NCBI RefSeq assembly: GCF_036324505.1
Contig: NC_086366.1
Coordinates: 21,034,927-21,098,926 of the forward strand
Length of the DNA: 64,000 nt
DNA from: Eleginops maclovinus
Taxonomy: Eukaryota; Chordata; Actinopteri; Perciformes; Eleginopidae
Direction: 5' to 3'
The notes beneath the pieces were generated by a model. It was not told the origin of the DNA. It made no database searches and was given only the letters and a program-made list of their open reading frames with translations. Shown here piece after piece: positions 16,079 to 30,000 of the stretch (position 1 is its first letter; each line of letters opens with the position of its first letter). Position numbers and translations under genes: made by a program.

Positions 16079-19000
16079 CTACCATTTTTAGATACTCCAT
16101 ACTAACGCCATTTTTTATTAAGTTATTGTGATATTATCCTGTTGTTTACAGATGTGTCAGGAATCAATACATGTATGTATCAAGGTGCTACGGTCACCAT
16201 CCTTCATCACCCCTCTAGCTTGTCCAGCTCAGCCCAACACTCCAAGCTCTGTGAGGGTTGGCATGGACACAATAAGATTTAACAATTGACCAGAATATTA
16301 AAAAGGAAGTCTTGGACCAGAAATCTGCTACACCACAACTCCAAAAATATTGCTTCATATTCCAAGATTTTGTTCAGTAAAACATTAATGTTCATCATAA
16401 AATAAATAAATGTGTTACATTATTATAGTCTTGGACATTCATTTAAAACTCAAGATTGCATTTCCCTTTAAACACAGGTCTCAAACCATGGTTCCCTTCA
16501 AAACGTTATTTGAACATGCAGTTTGTTTGTTTGTTGTTGTAAGGGAACATCATTTGTAGGAGACCAGCTGCCTTTTGGGCAGCTCATATTGTTAAAAAAA
16601 AAGAAAAAGTATTAGAGCAGAGTTTCCAAGTTAGTTTTTAATGCAAGGGCTGCAAAAGCTACAGAGGAAGTGAGAGGATGAACTAAGATCCGGGAAGACC
16701 AGAATCATAAATAACCATACATTGCACAGTGATTGGTTATTGTGCATGTATTTGGTTTGCAGCGCCTTGCTTAACGTTTTCTTCTTACATTGAAATCATA
16801 TAACAAAAGAAAAGACAAACAAGTGGAAGAGGACTGACGAAAACATGTCAGTAGCATAAAACACAATGTGTTGAGTTATTTTTAATTAACTAAAGTGTTG
16901 CAAAAGAGAACTCACACATACAAACTCACCCCCCCATACTAACCCACAGTCCGTGTCTGTCTGTTCCATCTTCCAGCAGTACAAATGAGGTCATTCAGGA
17001 TGGGTTTTATCAGGGGGCCTGGAGAGCCAGTAAATCAGGAGTGTGTTGTCTTTACACCATGCATACATGTGTGTCAGTGTGAGTGTGAAACAGAGACCCA
17101 CCAAGAGAGACAGCCATGCAGAGAGAGAACATTGAATTTAGTTCCCTGAACGTCCATTCTTGCTGTTTAACAGTCTGGGAATCCATCTTCCTGACCTTTC
17201 CCGTGTTAAGCCGTGGGGGCACTGCAACATTTTACCACACACAGACACACTTGATGAACACATACTGTATCTGGCCTCCTCATTACAAATTAGGACTGAG
17301 CCTAATCCCAGTGTCAGCAGGACTTACAGTGTGGTTGCTACATGCTTTGAGACCACAAAGTGTTTGTTTGATTTTTTGCTCTGAACTTCCTATCCTTCAG
17401 TTATTCAAATCATCCCTCAGTAGGGATTCATCCTGAATACCACCTATTCATAATATCATCCATGGATTCCACTTTAGTGGTATTTGGACGTCTGCTTTTA
17501 AATTATAGTGTTCAACATTTGGAGAGATGGTTGCAAAAGAGAAGAAGATCTTTCAACAATGTTTTTTTTAAAGCCAGTTTTCCTGCTGACAAGGCTTCTT
17601 TGAAAATGTAATCAGAAAAATGTTGGATTTAGCGGGTTGGAGTAAGGGAGGTTTCCATACAAGTCTTGGAAAATGAATAGTGATTAAGAAGAAGGGGTTT
17701 TTTTTACATATTGAGGAGAAGCCTGACATATAGTCAAGGCTTTCCATGGATAGGAAACAAATCTCTTTTGGTAATACTGAGCAGAAAGATCTGGGAGTTA
17801 CAGAAAGTGCTGATAACTCAGAGAAACTTCAGATTTATAGGGTGGTCATTTCAGAAATTAAGTTTATATAATTTGCGAAGTCAAGGTTGTAAAATCACAA
17901 AAATTAAAAATGCAACAAAGTTATTTGTTCAAATGGAAAACCGTTTTCTTTATCAGTCGTTTTTTTTTTTTTAAGTGCTTAAAGTAGAACTTGTTACATA
18001 ACACTGTATATCAAAGATTGAACTCACTAAATGGCTTGGGACTACTCTGAAACTCATTTATATAAATCATAATTTTCCCTTGTTATGTGTCTGTGTTTGT
18101 TATATCTTACTTATTTCAAACCAATGTTTAGGCTCATGAAGTTAATGTTTTTGACCATTAGTAGTTGGGGTTCGAATAAATACATTTTTAGGGTATTTGG
18201 GTAAAGTTATGTGTCTGTATAACATATAAACTCCCTACAATTGTAGTGTCAGTAATATATAATGTAAATACTTTATGTTTGATGCAGGGGCCACTGTTCT
18301 CAAGCTTTTGATTACTTATCGGCATGTCAGGTCATCATTTCACATATCTCCTTTATGTTTTATGATCGTATTGTTTTTCTTCTGTTAATAAATGAAATGA
18401 AACCAAATACTTTAAAGGTCGCTCAGAAAGAGCTTTAACACCACTCGGGGAAGCAGAAACAATGCAACTCTGATATATCATCAAGGTTAAGTGGTCAATG
18501 TGTAATCAAACCGTTTTCAATTTACACGTCCTTAAAATATAAACCAACATAAGCATTCATTGGAGTCATGTTTCTAGCATATGAACTCTATTTTGTTCTC
18601 CTCCAAATGTTCCATCAATGCATTACTTTCACTGCAAGATTCAAATCAACTATACACAACTCCACGCACTAATGGTACCCGGGTCAGTTTTATTTCATAT
18701 TCCACTGCAGACAGTACCCGCTCAGCGTAGACAGGATCCTCAGCTGTTCACCTGCATTCTATACTTGGCATCCAGAGAGAGGTCCTTTTTCATCTGTGTT
18801 GAAAAATGTTGCGTGAGCTGCCATTTAAAAAAACAACATACGTTAATAATATAACAGAAAGAGCTTGAACAAAACCGAAGGACTGTTTATATTTCAATTT
18901 GAGTTCTTTTTTCTTTTTTTCTTTAAGAACACGGACACAAGCACTTCAAAAAGATCTGATGTCTCCTCAATGAATTAGAGCCACGTTAAGTGCCAGCTGA

Positions 19001-22000
19001 CTCAACAGACTGCCCCAAGTTCAAATGATCACCATGAGGACTGTTGTGTTTATATGTTACCATCAACAAACACATCACTTTACAAAGCAGAGCGTGGTAG
19101 TCATGGATCCTCTTCATCAACTGACCTATTGCTTTTCCCTCCAGCTCACACCTGCTTCTGGAAGTGTCCATGTCACTTTGAGAGCCTCAGAGTTAAGTTG
19201 TAAACACACAGTCAAATCTAAAGCAGATAACAACCATTACAAAGGTATGGCAAAGAATATGGAAATTTAAGCGGAAACCTTACAGTTGAATAATGTAAAT
19301 GTAAGGTCAGTACTTACTTAAGCATCATCAAATGCTAATTCAGGATTTGCTAATGCTAACTTAGAATTTAGCATAAATCTACAGACACACATGGACACAT
19401 TTTGTACAATAAATTCCTAAGGACCCCTGTCCACATAGAGCTCTTCCGAATGCCTTTTTATGAGCACTCCGCTCCCTCCTTTTGAGTGATTGAAAATATT
19501 TTTCAGAGAAGCCCCGGTCATGTAATTGTAAAAATTGGATGACAAACTCGGTTTTTGCCATGTCTGTCAGACAGTAACTATGGTATCAAAGACAGAGACG
19601 CCTGGTCAGACCGGTTGGGCAGATCCTGACTGTTGCTAACATTGAGTTAGACTTTTATCTCTATCTGTGGATTGTCCTCCTCGCTCTACGGCTGTCAGAC
19701 GGCTGTGAACATTGAAGCTTATTCATACGCAGCGTGAGAGTATCTTCAAGTTGGTGCTCATGGTGAAAAAACAATGTAAACAGATATAGTAGCACAAACA
19801 TGATAACATCGAAGGTAGCGATGCTAGTTTGTCATACAACAGCGGTGACACGTTGTCGAGATATTACTGTCATGGAAATAAGAAAAAAAAACAGATTATT
19901 TATGAAATGCTGAGAGGAGGCTCTGCCCAGCAACCTGACAGCGGCCTTCTGCCAAAAACAAACACACAGGCCCTAACCAGTCTGAAAGAAGAGGTGTAAT
20001 GAAAGCAAAAGAGGCTCAAATTAAGTAAAAGAATAATGTTAATGCAAGTAGGGTTTCAATGTAAAACTCAAATGACAAGTGTACACTAGCCAAGGGGCAG
20101 TAACACACTGTTTGCAGACACACACACACACACACCGAGATCTCTGAGGGCCACTATCAATTACAGTTACCCCTTCCAGTTTCCATGTCAATGAAAACAG
20201 AGAGGAAATAGAAGTTAAAAATACTCATAGTTATGAATGTCAATATGAAGCAAAACAATTGTTTCACAATCACATCCCAGTGATTATCTCTTCATCGTCA
20301 CCACATGTATCTAGTTCCTTTTGGCTCCTGCTGGCAAAACTTCCTCACACAATTTCTTTTGACAACAGTTTCGCAAAAACTCAACCAAGATATTCCCCAG
20401 TGATCTGATCCGGCTATTTTCATTCGAACATTTTCATGGAACTTGCGGCATAGCTGTGTGGATGACACATCATCTTTTACTTTGACTTAAATATTGGTTT
20501 CCAGCATGCCAAATAAATCATATTTCAGTCTCTTATGCAACCATGCTGTTTCCAAGTGAAAACCCACAGCCAGAAACTACTTGCATGAGCTCATCGCCTC
20601 GAAGCTGCTGCATGTATTATTTTTTTTTCAGTACTTTATGAGACCTAATGCAACCCGACCTCACAAGAAAAACTGACAGGTATAACCTACACCACATGAG
20701 TCAAGGTATGTCAGTGACAACAGTGATAGCAATTAGCTGCTTTGCTTTTCCAAACACCCTTTCTGTTAGAAACCAATCGTGTTATTCAAGATCTGTCACA
20801 ACAGTTCAGGAGAAGAGGGTCAGACGGTCAGACCCTCATTAGAGCTGTTTATTTTCCAACGAGCACAGGAACGCTGTGCTCCTAGCTTAAAGGGGAGAGA
20901 CAGAAAGAGAACACTGAAACTGGGGTATTTGTGGTAAGGGGGAAAAGGAGAGGGTAAGAAATACAGAGTTGAATCCACATACGGATTAAACCTCAACAGA
21001 AAGATAGTAAAGTGGCACAGATACTCTCAAAACCCACTTTTCATCACAATTTTCCGCTCGCTCCACATGGATCCTTATTAAGCGTGCAGGATTTAAGTGT
21101 TTGGCCAGAGGTTTGGTCGCAGGGTCCTGTGAGGCACACACACACAAATACACACAGATGGGATCTTCCCTGCTCTTGACATGATATTTCCACTGAGTTT
21201 AAGTTACCATTTTATTACTGAGACGCAGCAGGATCAGATGGTCAGTCTGCAAAACTTAGACATATACAGTATGCACCCTTAATACACTTTAGCAATTCCC
21301 TCCATATCAACGCTCTGACTCACAGACAAGCAGGAACGATTGATTCATTTTATTATTTTTTATTCAATATTGAAGTCAGAGAACACAAAGAAGCTCAAGG
21401 CATTCCATATAAAACAACCCCTAAATGCAAAAGAAAGTCACCAAAATAAAATTAAAAAATATATAAAAACATCAGTAAAATGTCATTACAAATTCCATTA
21501 TAAATCTGTTGCCCTGCTCCATAGAACAATTCTAGCCTGACTTGAACCCCTGTCACATTAAAAGACATAGAGCCTGTCAAAAAAACGAAAGTGTATGCTA
21601 AGGCCCAAAGATGACGATCAAATATTATAATGCAGCAGGTCAATGGGTTGCTTAACCAATTTTACAGTATAATAATGTTTAAATGGCCAAAAACATACCT
21701 ACACTCACAATAGTCGATGGTCACGTTTATTAAACAGAACATGTTTTATGGTCATCCCAGGTTGCAATGAGTTTTGGGTTAAAATCAAGGCGGGCGTGTC
21801 TAGAATCTTAGGAACCTAGATCTAAACCTCAGAGGTCTCTGTTTACTGATTGACTGCAAGTACTCTCGCCACACTTTGTCGCAGAGCCCCAAGGAAAATG
21901 TGCTGGGGCTCACATTTAGTTTTTGTTGGGGCCAAACGTCAGTACTACAACTTTAGTTTTAGTCCATAACGTCATTTGGCCATTGATTTTGGATTGACTG

Positions 22001-22041
22001 AACAGATTGACTTAAGAGAAAAATAGAGTCTGTTCATCACC

Positions 22042-22042
22042 A

Positions 22043-22103
<61 letters not shown>

Positions 22104-22104
22104 T
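22042..22104. repeat. (ATT)n microsatellite
   Basis: About 20 uninterrupted ATT units. Confidence 0.97.
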
Positions 22105-24054
22105 TAGATAGATAAACTGCATGGTATGAACACTTGAATAGCCATTATTAAAATCACTGGGGTCTAAAAGTTGTATGATAACCCAAAGGCTGAATCCAGA
22201 GTTATGTTTCCTTTCCATTCATTTCAGTGAGCCAAGACAGGCGGATCGGAAGCAGGGCTTACGGAAAATTCAAGTGCGCATGGGCCCGAAATTCCAGATT
22301 ATCAGGGTACTTTTTGTACCTTCAGAACGCCATTTTCTTTTTTTTGCAACTTTCACAGGAGTATACATTGCCCCACCTCCAACGTTGTTAAATTCTCTTT
22401 ATACATACATGGAGAACCCCCTCAACATTCTCAGTCCTGATGCCTAAACCTTTCCAACCTAGCAAAGGCAAGCAGTACTAGCTAATCAGATGCAGAGTAA
22501 GATGATGGCATGACCCGGTCTACACTCAGTTTTTGAGTTGTTGGTGTTTGACATAACAGGCTATCGCACAGATAGGCTTTCGATTTAAACGGACATTTTC
22601 TGACTATTGGGGTTTTGGAACAATAGGTCCATGGAAAGGTGAATATTCAAGGTTTTAAGTTGAATGCCGTGAGCACTATCCGTTACATTTGGAACAAACA
22701 TTGTACAACTTTGATTCATGACCAAATCAAACAAATCCCATTCCTGTCAGCAACTTTTTGTAGACACGCAAACATATAGACACCAAATCAAGGGTCCAAC
22801 AGACATACAGCCGTACAGATACAACTAAAGCAGCATTAAATCATCTACAGCCTCCTGCATTGTGCTGACGTACTTGTTTTCTGTGCAGTTACAACATCCA
22901 TGGATCAGAATGTGTTTACTAAACTTTATCTATGCTGAGCCTCAAGCACCAGACCTGGCAAACATTACAATTGATAGCACCAGACCTGGCTTGCCTCTTA
23001 TCTTACAAAATGCTTATCGTCTAAATATCGGGAACTTGATTGAGTCACTTTAATTATAAAGAACTGATGAAACCTTTGCTACCCTGTTTCCCAGCAATAC
23101 TAATTTCTGCATGTTGTGGTTTTTTCCCCCTGATCTGAAACTACGTAATATGGTATTTTTCTTTTCACTGGATTGAGGTTTTCCCAGTAGACATAACTCA
23201 GGCCATGATGTTTTTGTTCTACTGAAGCTGAAGATTTCTGTCTATTTTGATCATTTCTACTTTTGGTTTTCTTGACAAAAATAGTGTTCAGTATTCCCAC
23301 GGTATTTTAGTATTGTCAGTGTGGGAAAGCCTCTGTAATAATATTATGGATGCCAGAGGACTCACGATCTGTGTACAGTTATTCAGTCTTCTGAAGTATT
23401 TTTTTACTAAAAAGCAGTATCATAAAGTATTATTCAATTACATTCAGGGTAATATTGCCTTGTTGACATTTAGGATAAATGCTACCTGTGTGTCAGAAAC
23501 TGGTCTTTACATCATCATCTTTTCAGGAATGGTGAGTCATTTTCAGTAAGTTTTAGGTGTTGTGCAATCCAACATATAGTGTTAAAAAAAGGAGGGTCTA
23601 AAACTGAATGGTGTTTATTTGAGACATTTGTACAGTTACCATGTAAAAGTGACTGTATTTAGGGGGCTTCTTGGCCAAACAAAATACAGTAGATGTATGT
23701 AATGTGTAACAGCCAAACGTTTCTCTTTGTATTGGAAGATGTACTCTTAACACCACAACCATGAGTGTTTTGTAGGCCCTCTGTTTCTCTATGGCTTATT
23801 GCCTTGCATTCATTTCAGGAGTTGCAGCCGTCCAATTATACCTTTTGTCACATTGTATCAGTAATTTAAGTGTTTCATCGTTATGGTTTTGAATCAGGAT
23901 ATTCAGATTATGACCAAACCACTTGTGAAAAATATGGTGTGTCATGTTTAGAAGGCTACAGCTCTTATCCCAATGTTTCAGATACATATTTATGTGTCAG
24001 TTATATGTTAAAGGTGCCATTTTAAGCTTTTTGGGGTTTTCCCTTCACTGTAGT

Positions 24055-24340
24055 GTGAAATGTTGGTTTGTATGCATGTGAATGGTCTGCAAAGGCTAAG
24101 GATAACACGATTCTATTGGCTAGCGGTCCAACATCTCTAAGCAGTTGACAAATTACAACAGAGCCAGCCAGCTAACCAATCAGAGCCGACTGTGCTCTGG
24201 TTTCAGACAGAGGGTGAAAAGAGGTGCTGAAGCATATGCAGTATGAGAAAAATAAAGAGCTTTTTGAAAATTAACCCATGGAAACATGTCACGGTAGAGG
24301 CACAAAATACAAATATGAGCCTGAAATGAGAGGAATCGCC
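24055..24340 (+). repeat. Interspersed repeat, also found inverted in tapasin-related introns
   Basis: Contains GTCTGCAAAGGCTAAGG, GGCTAGCGGTCCAACA, CAGCCAGCTAACCAATCAGA and an A-rich end with AATAAAGAGCTTTTTGAA. The same blocks occur in reverse orientation at about 29660-30000, 51110-51430 and (3' part only) 40320-40430, so this is a repeat family. I cannot name the family. Confidence 0.7.
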
Positions 24341-24859
24341 CCTTTTTTTTCGTCTGTATTTTCCCATGGCAATTCCATAACAAACATAAAAGGTCACATC
24401 TTTTTTTTTTAAATGTTCGTTCTCAGTAGTGCTGATCTACTCTGTTTGTGATAAAATCTGGGCCCCTCACACACAAAAACACACACACACTCACCCCTTA
24501 GGGCACATGCAGCTCACACACAAACACATCTGGTCTAGGTCTAAGTAAAGCTCTGTTTATCCCTGTAAATGGACTCAGACCGACCAGTTTAGGTGTCCTC
24601 TCTGTGGAAGCTCCTCTTCATCAGTCCACTTCAAAGCTGACGGCTGACATATTTACGAGCAGTGAGGCTCATTAAGTCTTACGAGCATGTTCTTTTTTGG
24701 AGTTTGTTTTGGGTGAAGATTACATTTAACTTGTATGTTTGAAGTTGAATATAGGTTTAGGGAGAGACACTACAGGTGAATAGGATAAAGATATAGTAGA
24801 GATATCACCATGAAACCAACCCAGCTGATTACGTACATTGAGTCAAGTATTATCATTGT

Positions 24860-24990
24860 GAATTAAATTCCTTTATTACATGGTTTAGTTGAATACTCGA
24901 TTCTGATCGGTCAATTCTGAACGTGTGACACATTCTTAATACAGAGTACAGACCGCTGTCAAGGACTATATTGACCGTTGTTAAGGAGGA
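24860..24990. repeat. Interspersed repeat fragment, inverted relative to 54460-54580
   Basis: The block with GTTGAATACTCGATTCTGAT and CGGTCAATTCTGA matches, as reverse complement with mismatches, a segment in gemin4 intron 1. It is present in unit 1's T segment but not in T of units 2 and 3. Confidence 0.5.
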
Positions 24991-25626
24991 TCAAGAAAGA
25001 CAAAGTAAAATAAGTTAAAATACGGAGTGCTTGACGTCAGATAAATCACCAGAAGAAGACAGACAGGAAGTAAACACTAACAGGAACACGGTCTGGGCTC
25101 TGCAGTGTCTAAGAACTTTTTAGTGGATCAGAAACTGTGAACAGACTTGAACACACGACGATTAGGGAGCCCGCTAAAAGTGATAAAATAAATGTTTATC
25201 AAGCGGCCGAAATTTTAACGAAACATTTAAAATAACGTGATAAATCTTATGTTTATTCGCAGGGGAGCAGATCACACATGGAACTATTTTTCCTAAAATA
25301 ATTAAATCATCCAAAAAATGTTACTATTTCCTAAATCAATAAATGCAATAGCTAACAACACTAAGGTTTTCACCATTACTTTTCACAATAAATAAACAGG
25401 CAGGTTGTTCACATTAAATGATGCTCCAATAGCTTTTAAACCGTTTTGGCCCAAAGACCACATTTATAAGAAATAAATGTGACGACTTGTGTTCTGATTG
25501 GTCTACAGTCTTAACATCTGTTACGAACATATGTTGGGCAAGTTTCAGTAACAAAAGATCCAAACGATTTTTAGCATGAGCAAAATCAATGCAACATCAA
25601 AACAATCATTCACCTTAAAACCATCA

Positions 25627-25628
25627 CA

Positions 25629-25712
<84 letters not shown>
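25627..25712. repeat. (CA)n microsatellite, unit 1
   Basis: CA repeat on one side of the candidate tail exon at 25769-25820; the position is conserved in all three units. Confidence 0.97.
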
Positions 25713-25716
<4 letters not shown>

Positions 25717-25768
25717 AATCAGATGAGACTCTGAAACAAACTGAAGGAGGTAGGAGTACGGTTCGCCT

Positions 25769-25820
25769 TTACTGGTTCATCTGCTCACTCTTCAAAGGCT
25801 TCTTCTCAGTATAGCCGGTT
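25769..25820 (-). CDS. Candidate cytoplasmic-tail exon, unit 1 (unproven)
   Basis: A 52-nt segment after a GCAG acceptor encodes TGYTEKKPLKSEQMNQ followed by a stop. The same 52 nt are open in units 2 and 3 with different residues (TDYSEQKTLKSELMNQ), between the same two microsatellites. It would need an incoming exon in phase 2, which I did not find, so it is a candidate only. The alternative end is the stop just after exon 7. Confidence 0.25.
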
Positions 25821-25830
25821 CTGCTCAATA

Positions 25831-25916
<86 letters not shown>
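25831..25916. repeat. (CA)n microsatellite, unit 1
   Basis: CA repeat on the other side of the candidate tail exon. On the minus strand it reads (GT)n and ends about 10 nt before the putative splice acceptor. Confidence 0.97.
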
Positions 25917-25918
<2 letters not shown>

Positions 25919-26402
25919 GAAAAAAGTCAGATTGAAGAAAATGATCTTACTTATCACATGATTGATAACCTCAGTAAACATTTGACTGATGTGTGTGTGG
26001 TCTCATTTCTAGTTTAAAGTTTTTTACAATAGAGATTGATGTTGGTTTCTTAAATGATGCTCCCATTTAGAAAAAGATGGCGTATGCTTTAAAAGTCACC
26101 TTTTATGCAAAAGTCTTTTATACATAAACATGTGTCCCCTCTGTGTAAAGAGATTCCAAAAGTTTCAGAAAAACAATGTCTCTATTTTACTCCTGATACA
26201 CCCGTCTGAAAATAAGTGGCGACTACGTCATCTTCTGTTACACAGTCGGTCTGGACCCAATGGGTACAGTGACAAACATTACAATTGATAGCTAAAATGC
26301 AAATCAATAAAATAACATCATATCCATTGTGTTTGAGTTGGATAACTCTGTTGGGACCAAATTGATAAAATTAGATAAACTGAGATAAAATGTGTTATAA
26401 GA

Positions 26403-26990
26403 TCATCTAACCTGTGCTGATCGTCTTCTTGCTGTGGAGAAAATAAATCATAATCATTTTTTCAGGCATCAATGGTGGTGGAAAGAGTTTATTGGATCAA
26501 GTTTATTGATGCAAATATGTTTATCAGTGTTGCAGCCGCTAAAGGTGAAGCTCATTTCAAGGACTTTGTCTGAGGCTCCTCACACTCACCTACGTGCAGG
26601 TAACACAGCAGCACACACAGGGTGAGCAGCACTGAGATGACAATGTAAAGCATCCAGCTTGGCTCTGAGGGGAAAACAAAAAACCAACATGACCTTTATA
26701 TATATTTATATATACAGTCTATAAACATGACGTTAGGGTCGGATATGCTCCTCTGCTGCCACTCAGTGGAAGCTCACAGCACCGCTGTGTATTAAGTGTT
26801 ACAAGCTATCTACCAGGGCTGCTACATTATTAAGTCATAAAAAAGATTATCTTGGTCAATATTGAAACATTGAAAAAATCGTCATATTTACCATATTGTT
26901 CATTGACTTCACAAATATAATAAGGATTTTTTTATATATTTATATACATACATCATTTCTTTGCATATATACTGTATAATATGGATTCTT

Positions 26991-27021
<31 letters not shown>

Positions 27022-30000
27022 GTTTTATATTATAGTAAATATGTTCATGTTCGACAAAATACATACACATATTTAAATAAATCAATTATATATATATAAT
27101 TGTATGCAAAATATATTTTTATTTTAAGAATAAATCCATTTTATGTTTTTCATAAAAAGCGAAAAATAAATTGGAATATGGTGTGTACTTCCACCACCGA
27201 ATGAAAAAATATTGATTTGTTTGAGTAGTTGTTAAATAGATTCCCCATATTAAAGTCATTCATTCAGCCATAACAGGTGTAAGCGCACGACTGTAAAGGA
27301 AGTGCGCGATGCACTGGATTAATACCACAACAAAAAACTGTTTAAAACGGAATGTGGCACAATACTCGTTTTATATGGATTATCTTTTTCATGCTCAATG
27401 GAAGCCAATATCATCATTAAAAATAAACCTGGCTTATTAACCAAGACCTCCCCCACTCACCCTCCACAGTCAGGATGAAGTTCTTTTTGATGGGCACCCT
27501 CAGGGCCTTATGGGATACGCTGCACGTGAACTCCCTGCCCGAGCGCTTGAGTGCAGCCTGCCAGGTAGAAGAAGGACGTCAGCGAGAACGTCTTGTCAGG
27601 GTTGTGTTTGTGGCTGGACAGCAGAACGTTCTGGAGCTTCACTGGGAGAGGAGCGTCCCACGCTCTGTGCCGACACCGCCAGGTCCTGCATGTACCACAC
27701 GATCTCCACATCCAGAGGGTAGTAACTCTCTGCCTCACATGTCACCTTCTGCTCCTCGCCCTCCTGCAGCAACAGAGTGGATCCAACGTTGAGGGAGACC
27801 CTGGGAGCCTCTGAGGAATAGAGACAATAAACTCAGACTCTCTCAGCAAAATGTTGCCATTATGAGTTTGACTCCTGCTGCCAATGTTGCGTGCAAAAAC
27901 AGCTATGTTTGTAAGAGGCAAAGTAACCCCTATGGACTATTGCTCAAACAGAACAATTATTTCATCACCTTGGCTTGTGGAAAACCGGCTGGGAATTACA
28001 TTTCCTAACAAATAATAAATAAATTCATGAATCAAACAATGAAAAGGATATTTGAGACATTAGAGACGGTCTCATACTGTATGTAAATGAACAAAAGCCA
28101 AGAAGTGATTATTAATTAATTAATAATTTAAACACAATGATACAAGTAAAGCCCTTTTGAAAAAACCTGCAGTTAAAGTTAGATGACAAGATGAATATAG
28201 AACAATCATGTCTGTACATTTAACATAAACTGGTTTGAATAAAACAGTTAGCTTAGCACAAACACTTAAACTATAGAGAAACATCTAGCCTGGCTATCAG
28301 AGGATTATTAAAGCAAGGCAGGCAGCGCAGGTACTTCATTGTCACTTAGTTTTGTCCATATTTATACATTCTACATGTTCCTTCTTTAGTCATTGTGTGA
28401 TTTTTTGTTTGGTTCTGCTGTTAACTTTTACAGTTCTCTTTCTCCTCAGTCCAACTGATCTTTTTTAATATCAAATAAACAAAACTATTACAACAATCTC
28501 AAAATATCTACTGTTCTTTTCAATACGTATAAATTGAGCCACACTGCATTGGTGCAGGCTACACAATCAGGTTGGATTTCAAGGGCACTAGGTGGCCACT
28601 ACTCACCATTGGAATCAATTTACACTATCAGTCAGTTACAAATGACTAGTTTATCTGAAACAGATACTCTTTAACTATAAATGATTCTTCACATTTATCT
28701 TTTTTCTTCATGCAGAAAAGCCATAATAGACAGACCTTTATTTTATAACTCACATTATATAAAGCCCAGAAATGTCAGTCTGGTTTGATCCTCTCTTTGA
28801 CTCTTCCTTACCTTCGACCTGCAGAACAATATCCACACTGACAAACACTGGAATAATGGACACGGAACAGATGTACGTCCCTTCATTGCTCATCTTGGTG
28901 AAGGGAAGGTTATAGGAAGCGTCCCCGTCTGCCAGGCCCATCAGCTCGACCCCAGTCCCCTGTCTCTGTCCTGTGCGGCTGTTGTGACTGAAGAGGCTGG
29001 TTCTCTCTCCACGCTGCTGCAGTATCCACTCCACACTGAATTTTGGTCCATGGTGGTCGACAGCAAACTGGCAATGGAGCTTCTGTTGGGAGCCCAGGCC
29101 TGCTCTCACTGATGGAGTTAGTGTCTTAATGACCAAGGCAGCTATGGAGACAAGACACAGGCACACAGAGACACACTGAGTTCCTAAACATGAAAACTGG
29201 CCAGCAATATATTTAAATATGGAACTGACGTTAACTTAGAAATAAAAAGCGTTATTTCTTGCATAGCTTCAAGGTGACAAGATAATCCAAAAACAAAGAA
29301 AATGTTTGATGAATTGGAGTAAATGGTGCCAACGTTTAACAGCAGCAAAACTTTATCAAACCATCCATTTACAAACCATCAAAAACTCATGCAGTAAGTC
29401 CCATGTATCCAGTCGTATGCTCAATACTTCCCAAACAAACAAACAAACACATATTCACTGAAACCTTGCTATTGAAAACCAAAAAGAACAGATTTTGGAG
29501 TTTACTTCAAGACTCTTTCAGAGTAATTTCAGAGATTGTGTTAATTGCTGCTCCAATTCACTTCAACTCACAGGAGTTTTCTCTGATAGTGGAATCTAGT
29601 TTACTGAGAAGACATGCTATTAGAGCAACATTTTCCTCAAGTATTTAAGATAACAACAATTAATGACAGAGGACATATTTTGCTCATTTTCAGGTTCATA
29701 CAGTTTGTGTATGTCCATGCTTTAATGTTCAAAAACGTCTATATTTTGATATATTCTGCTCTGATTGGTTAGCTGGCTGTCTCTATTGTGATTGGTCAAT
29801 CACATAGAGAAGTCCGGACCCTTAGCATATCATGTACAATGTGTTGGACTGCTAGCCATTAGACGCCAGAGTGTTACATAGCGATGCCACTATGTAACAG
29901 AAGTAAACAAAGGAGTCCTATGGAGGCGTTTCAGGAAGGGGGGAGAGTGTGGGAGAGAAACTCTCTCTGGAAGGAACACAGGGATTTTAGCCTTTGCAGA

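Noticed and set aside
27475..27814. Plus-strand ORFs over the IgC1 exon (also near 37613 and 48950)
   Set aside because: Antisense shadows of the IgC1 exon.
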